Origin: Magnolia sinica | Lineage: Eukaryota; Streptophyta; Magnoliopsida; Magnoliales; Magnoliaceae | NCBI RefSeq assembly: GCF_029962835.1 | Contig: NC_080582.1 | Location: forward strand, 22,700,032-22,764,031 | DNA length: 64,000 nucleotides | Direction of reading: 5' to 3' | Part shown: positions 57,850 to 64,000 of the stretch, in pieces | How positions within the stretch are numbered: position 1 is the stretch's first letter | Layout: each line of letters starts with the position of its first letter | Notes under the pieces: generated by a model | What the model saw: only the letters and a program-made list of their open reading frames with translations | Told to the model about the DNA's origin: nothing | Database searches by the model: none | Program-made: the position numbers and the translations under genes

Positions 57850-59340
57850 CAAACATCATGGTGGAGTCCTCATCACCGTCCAAACACGTCCAGCACCGTC
57901 CAGATCATCTGAACGGTGTGGATGAACAACTGCATCACGGTGAGGCAACACGGCACCATCCAAACTGCTTAGCACAGATGGACAGAGTAAATATAATACA
58001 TACATCAAGTCAGGGCCCCACCATCCCTGTGGATGGTGGTGGATGGAGCATGTACATTGTGCGCCCAGCACAGATGGACGGTGTGATGGACGGTGTGAAT
58101 GCGATACATGCATAAAGTTGGGGTCCTACAGTGGGACGGCTTGGATAAAACTCATACCTCATGGTGGGGTCCACGCATGTGGACAGTGTAGATCAACAAC
58201 ACATACATCATGCATGGGACCCACAGAACTTGCTGACATCGCAGCAGCTGCCAACTGCGTGGGTCCCATTGTTTTCTAGGTGTGGACGGTAAAGATGAAA
58301 CTCAACCAGCAGCGTCCCACCTGATTGGATGGCTGGATGTAAAACAGATGGACTGCATGAGTGCAGAACAAGTGGATGACGTGGATCCATACGTCCAGGT
58401 GGTCCCTACTGTCCAGATCATCGGACGGTGTAGATATAAGACACATACAACACGTGTGGGTCCCACACGGAATGGCGGTGTAGATTCAATGCAAGTTCCA
58501 CGGTCAGACCCACATAACTTGCTACCGCTTCAATACTGACCTACCGTCCAAGACGAACGGTGTAGATATGCATTCAACAAGGGGTCCCACCCCACACGTG
58601 TCACACGTGTGGGCGGGTCCCACACCACATGAAGAATGGCTGGATGGTATGCATATACATACATCAAGGTTGGAAGCGTCACACTGTCCAGAGTACTGGA
58701 TAGTGCGGATGCAGAATATATGCATAAGGTGGCCCCACCCTCACATGTGCCACGTGTGTGAGGTGGGCCCGACATCCAAAGAGAGTGAGCGGGTGGTATG
58801 TATATAACACATATACCCTAGGGTCCCACTGTCCTGGCATATGGACGATGAGGATATAGAATAAATGCATCAGGGTGGGTCCCACGTGGGGCCCACCAAA
58901 TATATCTGTATTCATTACATATATATGATATTATATTATATTATATACCCGATATATATATATATATATATATTATATTATATTATATTATATTATAATA
59001 AACAATAACGTCCAGGCCCTGGACGGCCTGTTTGAAACATCAATATCGGTGGGTCCCACGTCCCATACACGGACGGTGCGCTCAGCAAGTGGGTGTCCAC
59101 GTGGCCCACCAGTAAAGATGGATGGACGGTTTAGATATAACGCAGGCCTCGTGATCAGCCCACCGTCCAGAGGTCTGGACGGTGTGGATTTGAGGCACAT
59201 ACATCACGTTGGAGCCCACTGCACCGTCCTGGACGGTGTGGATACATAGCACGTGTATCAAGGTGGGCCCCACCGTTAGGACAGATGGATGGCTTAGATA
59301 AGGCACGTACCCTATGTGGGATCCACACGTGTGAACCAAC
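57850..59340. repeat. Hairpin-rich block of GTCC/GGAC motifs, copy 2
   Basis: Includes ccgtccagaggtctggacgg (59162-59181), gtccagatcatcggacggtg (58412-58431) and cgtccaggccctggacg (59010-59026), interleaved with gtgggtcccacg. It mirrors the block in copy 1. An AT/TTATA tract lies at 58952-58996. Confidence 0.75.
58952..58996. repeat. (TA)n / (TTATA)n tract
   Basis: TA dinucleotides passing into TTATA pentamers; corresponds in position to the TA tract 34313-34368 of copy 1. Confidence 0.9.
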
Positions 59341-60033
59341 AAGCCTTAGAGAAAGCCGATATTTATATATATAATTTTTTTCCAATGTCCAGCAGCAACA
59401 ACTACTAGACGGTGTGCATTCAACACATGCAGATGGAGGGGTCCACATCAATGAACGAACGGGATACCACACACCGCATGATGGGGTCCACCACACTGAT
59501 GACATCAATATAGCAGCCAGAGCTGCTGGCTGTCCAGCAAATGGACGGCCCACAGCCACTCAAATACAAAGGTGGGTCTTACATCAAGCTGATACTTATA
59601 TTTCCCTTCATTCGGGCCTGTCCAGACGGACGGGTAGCAATCACGTCTGCTGGACAGTCCAGCAAGGTGGGCCTCATGATCGGACAGTCAGGATCACCTT
59701 TGAATCGTGGTGGCCACAAGACATCACAAAAAAAAGGAAGAGAGAGAGAGAGATTGGTATTTTAGAGGGACCCTGCCACTATGGGCCCCTCTTGTTACAA
59801 CACAAACATCAAGGTGGGTCCCACCATATGTGGGCCCTTAAAAGAGAAAATGTGGGTTCAAGATCACCCACCTTTGATCTCTTCTTCCTTCTTCCGCCAG
59901 TACGATGTAGAGCTCCAAGGGGACGATTTCAATGATTGAGATGTTCTTTAGATGGTGGAGATGGGAGGTAGGAAGTGGTGGGCCACACAAAGCTCTCTCA
60001 TGGAGCTCTCATGGACATGGACTGCTTGGGGGG

Positions 60034-60037
<4 letters not shown>

Positions 60038-60095
<58 letters not shown>
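60038..60095. repeat. (GA)n microsatellite
   Basis: 58 bp of GA dinucleotides; in copy 1 the matching place (33300-33360) is a broken CT tract, so this has expanded or decayed since divergence. Confidence 0.95.
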
Positions 60096-60098
<3 letters not shown>

Positions 60099-60529
60099 GT
60101 GAGGGATGGGTGAGTGATGGGTGTACTTGGGTGTAAGGGAGAGAGTTGACTTTGGGTTTGCATGGGGATGGGGTTGTACTTGACATATGAGGTGATGTGT
60201 ACTTGATTGATGGGATTTGATGTGATGTTCTCTTGGATTTTGCAACGCGCGGTATTTTCTCGAACTAAACGCAGGCCCACATCTCCTGGCCTGGGTATCG
60301 CCTCAGCGCGCAAGACGCGGCGTCGGAACCAGGGCGACAGCGCGAGACGAGGCGTCGGAATCACGGTCGGAAGGGTACAAGTCTCGGGTCACGCCGACTC
60401 TGATATATGGGACACGGCTCAGGATCGTGTGCAAATTCCGGTAACAGATCGCAGGTCACCAGAATTCAACTAGGAGGACAGCGGAAGCCTCCAGAACAGT
60501 ACGGTTTAGGATACGGGACTTACAATTTA

Positions 60530-61400
60530 TGCATAAGGAGTTATAGTTTCAAGAAGATACCAATTGTGGTACTCTACTACCCTATAATCTTCCTATAACC
60601 TCATATTTAATCCAATCATTCTACTAGCATCATCATCCATCATTGATCTAATACCCATGCAAACCATTGTCTTCCACCCTAAGTGACACTCATGGGGTAG
60701 GACCTATACATAAGGAGTCATGGTTTCAAGAAGACACCAATTATGATATTCTGCTATTTTATAGTCTTTCATATGCACACCACCTTAAAAATATAATTTT
60801 GCCTTCCCATATACCTCATATATAATTTAATCTTCTATTGTCATCACCATATACAATTGATTTTGATAGGATTTTATACATAATGTAGGAGAATTTAATT
60901 TTTATGAGAACAAAAAATGCACAATCCTATCTACCAAGACCTCCCAATGATATATACATCAAATTTCTAAAGGAATCTAAATGTAAAAGATCTTAACATA
61001 TTAGTAAATGTGATTCAGTGATGTAGAATACTCTTATTCTAATATCAACCCTCCAACCTAGGAGGATTATCCCTAATCTATCCTAATACTGGAGAGATTA
61101 GGCAACCCAAAGCAACTCCTTTAGTAGGTACTAAGGAGAGCTCAAAGCCATCTACAAAAGTGGCCCACATAGGAGATAAAGAAGTGGGAAGAAGGGAGAG
61201 GAAGATGAAGGTGCTCTCTCTCTCTCTCTAAGGGGGTGGAACATCCAAGGTTGCTCTAATGTTCTGCTTTAGGATAGGATCTATATGTAAAGGAAGAAGT
61301 TAGGGTTTCAAGGAATTCCCAATATAGTACTTCACTACCCTACACGCAATTTTTTAACCAATCGTGAGAGAAGTGTATCCATCAGCCACATCCATACATC
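60530..61400. repeat. Diverged direct repeats of a gcataaggagttatagtttcaag unit
   Basis: Copies at about 60530 (gcataaggagttatagtttc), 60708 (acataaggagtcatggtttc) and 61288 (gtaaaggaagaagttagggtttc), each followed by aattcccaat/accaatta and a ctacc-ctata phrase. The first is the far half of the site broken by copy 2 of the giant element. No coding content. Confidence 0.55.
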
Positions 61401-62020
61401 CCATTATCATGTCCATCCACTAGAGATCTACACTCTATACTGATCAAATATTAATCATGCTTCATACACATCTTTTGGCTGAGATGAGAAATCAATGAGA
61501 AGAAATTACGAAGTGGATGATATGTCCTTAAGGTTTTTCACCATAGTCACTTGGTAATTTGAAAAATGCAATTTGTTTAGGTTGGCCTTGGTCCCACCCA
61601 TTGTCGGGCTCAACTTTTGGGGATGCACTATTGCTCATATAATAAAATATAACATCATGTAATTAGTTTTAGAGTGTTTATTTGATTCTAGTGCATTGAT
61701 ATGTCAAAGGAAAAGTGATGGCATACATCTTGTTCTTCGATAATACCAATCCATGATCAGTGTTTACACTTGACTGATACAGCCAGATCAAATGGTCCAG
61801 AAGCTACAACATGGCAGCCATGTCACATGTGATGAGGATAAACCTTAAAAGTCAAAAGGTGCATTTGTGTTAGGAAGATTAGACTAGAGTCCAGGTGTAG
61901 ACAACCCACCTAGTGTTAACTAGCTAACCAGAGCCCAGCTAACTCGGTCAAACCTAGTCAAACCCAGTCTAGTCAAATCAAGTCAAACTCAATCGATCAA
62001 AACCAAGCCCAGTTCAAGCT
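61401..62020. other. Non-coding; gtcaaacc-word stretch
   Basis: 61930-62010 repeats gtcaaacctagtcaaacccagt with variants. Nothing else recognised. Confidence 0.4.
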
Positions 62021-62029
62021 TATATATAG

Positions 62030-63120
62030 GTTCATTAGTACTTAGGACCACAATAAAGCAAAACTAGATGAACGGGGGGAATACACCACCCCAAATGCCC
62101 CCTACAAAAAAATGGGAGCCATCATTGTTGTGGGCGACGCACAATGTGATGCCCACCACGTGGACAACCTCCATCTTTTGTAAAGAGGTTAGGTGGGATG
62201 ATGACATCACCAAGTTTTCTTAGCAAACACTTTAGAAGAGGAAATGACCCTTCTACCTTTACCTTTGGCCAAAATTATGACCTTCGCCCCTCGATCCAAC
62301 CACTCAGATTACACCACATGGTAGTAGCCAATCCCAACCCTTGGAGCCTCTTTTACTCCTGGACTTCCCATTAATTTACAAAGTGCTACCCAAATAACTT
62401 ATAAATACCCATTCCCATCTCACTCCCAATCGATCTTAAAATCTCATATCTCGTAGATTTTCCACCCATCCACCAATGAGAAAAAAGAGTAGGAGGAAAA
62501 GAGTTCTAGCCCAAGTCAATCCATCCAAGCCTACCCCTTAGCTAGTTGAGCAACCAGAAACCCCTATCCAAGCTACTCAAGTTAACCCTTAAGACAAACC
62601 TATTCACATGTCCAGTTTTGATCAATTTCATTTATATTTGCATTAGCATCATGCATCATTCTCTCCACTCCAATCGACTTGTTGGTCTGGTCGGCCCAAG
62701 CATATGCTTTGCATCTTGTCGGGTTATCGGATCATACTCATCAAAAACTTGGATTAACTAGGATTCAACTGCTTCTTCAAGTAGGTGCGTTAGGGTAGAT
62801 TTTTTTGACCTGAGCCATTTTTTGTTACAGGCATTGCATCACCACACTACATTGCACACACCTTTACATCATCAATATGTAAGAACTAATCCGATCCTTG
62901 ATATTTTATTTATTCTTGTGAAGTAGAGATCATATGCTTATACGGGTAGAGATGATGAATAAAACCTTCCCTCTTTGTAGCTCTGGTCCCTTACCTAGAA
63001 TTTTCGGCTGCAAATCGGGAGTCATTTTAGGATAGGAAATATAATGATTCCTTCTCCTAAGGTTTTTACAGGGTCTAAGTGACTGTGGAAATCGGAGTAA
63101 TTGGTTAATGGCGACTACAA
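62030..63120 (+). mobile_element. Possible LTR with TATA box and primer-binding-like end
   Basis: cttataaatacccattcccatctc (TATA at 62400) and, about 700 bp on, aataaaaccttccctctt followed by attggttaatggcgactac at 63100-63118. The phrase tggcgact just after an LTR is a common start of the internal region in plant Ty3/gypsy elements. Left boundary and partner LTR are not visible, so this is tentative. Confidence 0.35.
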
Positions 63121-63440
63121 TCAAATATAATACCCACTCGCCTCAAATACACTGCGAAAGCCTGAAAAAGGCATTCGTGAGTGCAATCAAGCATCCACAC
63201 CAAGAAAGTGACTATCTGTAAAGTAAGAATCTTACAAAAACAAGGCAACACTTTAAAAGGAAAGAATCCAATCATGTGAATATTCTAATAAAGCTTCTTA
63301 CAGATGTTGCACAATCAAAATAGCTAAAGGCTTACAGGATCCTTCTTGTACACGTGACCTGATATAATTAACTACACCTACATGGAAAATCAAGGAGATC
63401 TGCACGATGAATCATCCAAATGTCTCATTAATTATATGCA
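63121..63440. other. Non-coding, nothing recognised
   Basis: AT-rich sequence without repeats or supportable frames. Confidence 0.3.
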
Positions 63441-63875
63441 AATTACAATACAACAACCACCTCTCTAAATCTATAAAATAAGCACTAGATTGAGAGCTCG
63501 AGGCACCAATCAAGTCATCACATACCTCTCACACTGAATACTGTTTTCTCTTAATTTTAGCCTTAGTTCTTTCACTTTTGTCTATCCCCGCTGCAAAACG
63601 TAGGAGTTTAGCATAGCTTAGATCACTACTATCTAGCGTCATCACTGTAATACACCTAGGAGTAGTGTAAATATCCATGACATACCATTATTGGATCCCT
63701 GATCAGCTGAGTCCTTACTTGGAAGATTACACCCTAGTCATATATCTTAATGGCCATCTGCCTCGATTGTTTGTCCATACAGGCGATCATGGGTATTTAT
63801 TTTTCATTTTTCTCTACTTATTTTATTTTTTCACTGAACGTACTGAAACTTTATCATAAATCAATAAAATGGCAA
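63440..63875 (+). promoter_or_regulatory. Promoter-to-poly(A)-like cassette
   Basis: ctataaaataagc (TATA-like, 63472) followed at about 390 bp by aatcaataaaatgg (AATAAA at 63862) with short leader-like frames between. The spacing fits an LTR R-U5 unit, a TRIM, or a pararetrovirus-like intergenic region. No coding sequence adjoins, so origin is open. Confidence 0.3.
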
Positions 63876-64000
63876 TTCGGTTTGTTGTTTTTTTAACTAT
63901 TTTCATCCATTACTGCATTACTAAGAAACCTACGGTCCACAATCATCGTTGAAAGAAAAGTTCTTAGCTCAAGACAAAGGAATCCATTCAAAAGGATTAA

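Larger units (their letters stand above)
54797..60529 (-). mobile_element. Giant LTR-like element, copy 2 (5.7 kb, inverted), TSD ATTTA
   Basis: Element 54802-60524 (5,723 bp) reads TGTCACGCCCCAAAC... to ...ATACGGGACTTACA on the plus strand, i.e. TGTAAGTCCCGTATCC...GGGGCGTGACA on the minus strand. Exact duplication ATTTA at 54797-54801 and 60525-60529. It follows copy 1 (32895-38810) through its length in reverse: 3' portion 54802-56450, CGATT array 56590-57210, GGCCC repeats 57400-57780, hairpin block 57850-59340, leader with (GA)n 59700-60240, 5' end 60240-60524. The array sizes differ between copies. No coding sequence supported. Confidence 0.87.

Noticed and set aside
59414-59935. 173-codon plus-strand frame
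   Set aside because: Inside the giant element's hairpin and leader region; copy 1 does not keep the frame and no motif is seen.

Overview
This is plant nuclear DNA from an angiosperm: it holds spliced plant gene fragments (SYP2 syntaxin, TIR1/AFB, MIKC* MADS, casein kinase 1), plant-type LINEs with an RNase H tail, CACTA, hAT, foldback and LTR elements. The dispersed foldback family with caccgtccat ends reminds me of magnoliid genomes (Magnolia, Liriodendron, Cinnamomum), but that is memory and not a test. I find no intact protein-coding gene, no rRNA or tRNA gene, and nothing prokaryotic. The window is an accessory, transposon-dominated intergenic region.

Layout. 1-17.3 kb: a 405-bp tandem repeat, then a scatter of short exon pieces from unrelated genes, all on the minus strand and several with intact splice sites (syntaxin 2413-3427, TIR1/AFB 3640-3750, an unknown exon 5361-5436, MADS K-box 8847-8943, CK1 17061-17134, an unknown exon 17241-17285). 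Between them sit a solo LTR (6653-7847, site duplication CTTGT), two truncated LINEs (9810-13320) and a Ty3/gypsy gag-LTR remnant (13658-15152). 17.4-29.9 kb: foldback MITEs in series, a 613-bp hAT element (18463-19075, duplication ACCCAAAT), and a broken plus-strand coiled-coil pseudogene (20359-22170).

30-43.8 kb is a nest. A small hAT-type element (termini 29999 and 43816) was entered by a 2.17-kb solo LTR (30611-32781), a 5.9-kb LTR-like element (32895-38810, duplication CTTTT) and a 4.8-kb LINE (38967-43799). 44.8-53 kb: another hAT (44789-46670) with a foldback MITE inside, a second solo LTR of the 6.6-kb family (46685-47901, duplication ATGAA), a LINE RNase H scrap, a decayed CACTA TNP2 transposase and a Tourist-like MITE.

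54.8-60.5 kb holds the second copy of the 5.9-kb LTR-like element, inverted (54802-60524, duplication ATTTA). Both copies lack coding sequence but carry three kinds of internal repeats: GGCCC 34-mers, a CGATT array with a 240-bp higher-order period, and dense GTCC/GGAC hairpins. 60.5-64 kb is low-copy-looking repeat sequence with two promoter/polyA-like cassettes.

The pieces do not form a pathway. The most informative points are the clean target-site duplications, which fix element boundaries and insertion order, the giant repeat-filled LTR-like pair, and the one-strand chain of captured exons. All identifications come from reading translations and motifs by eye; no database search was run.
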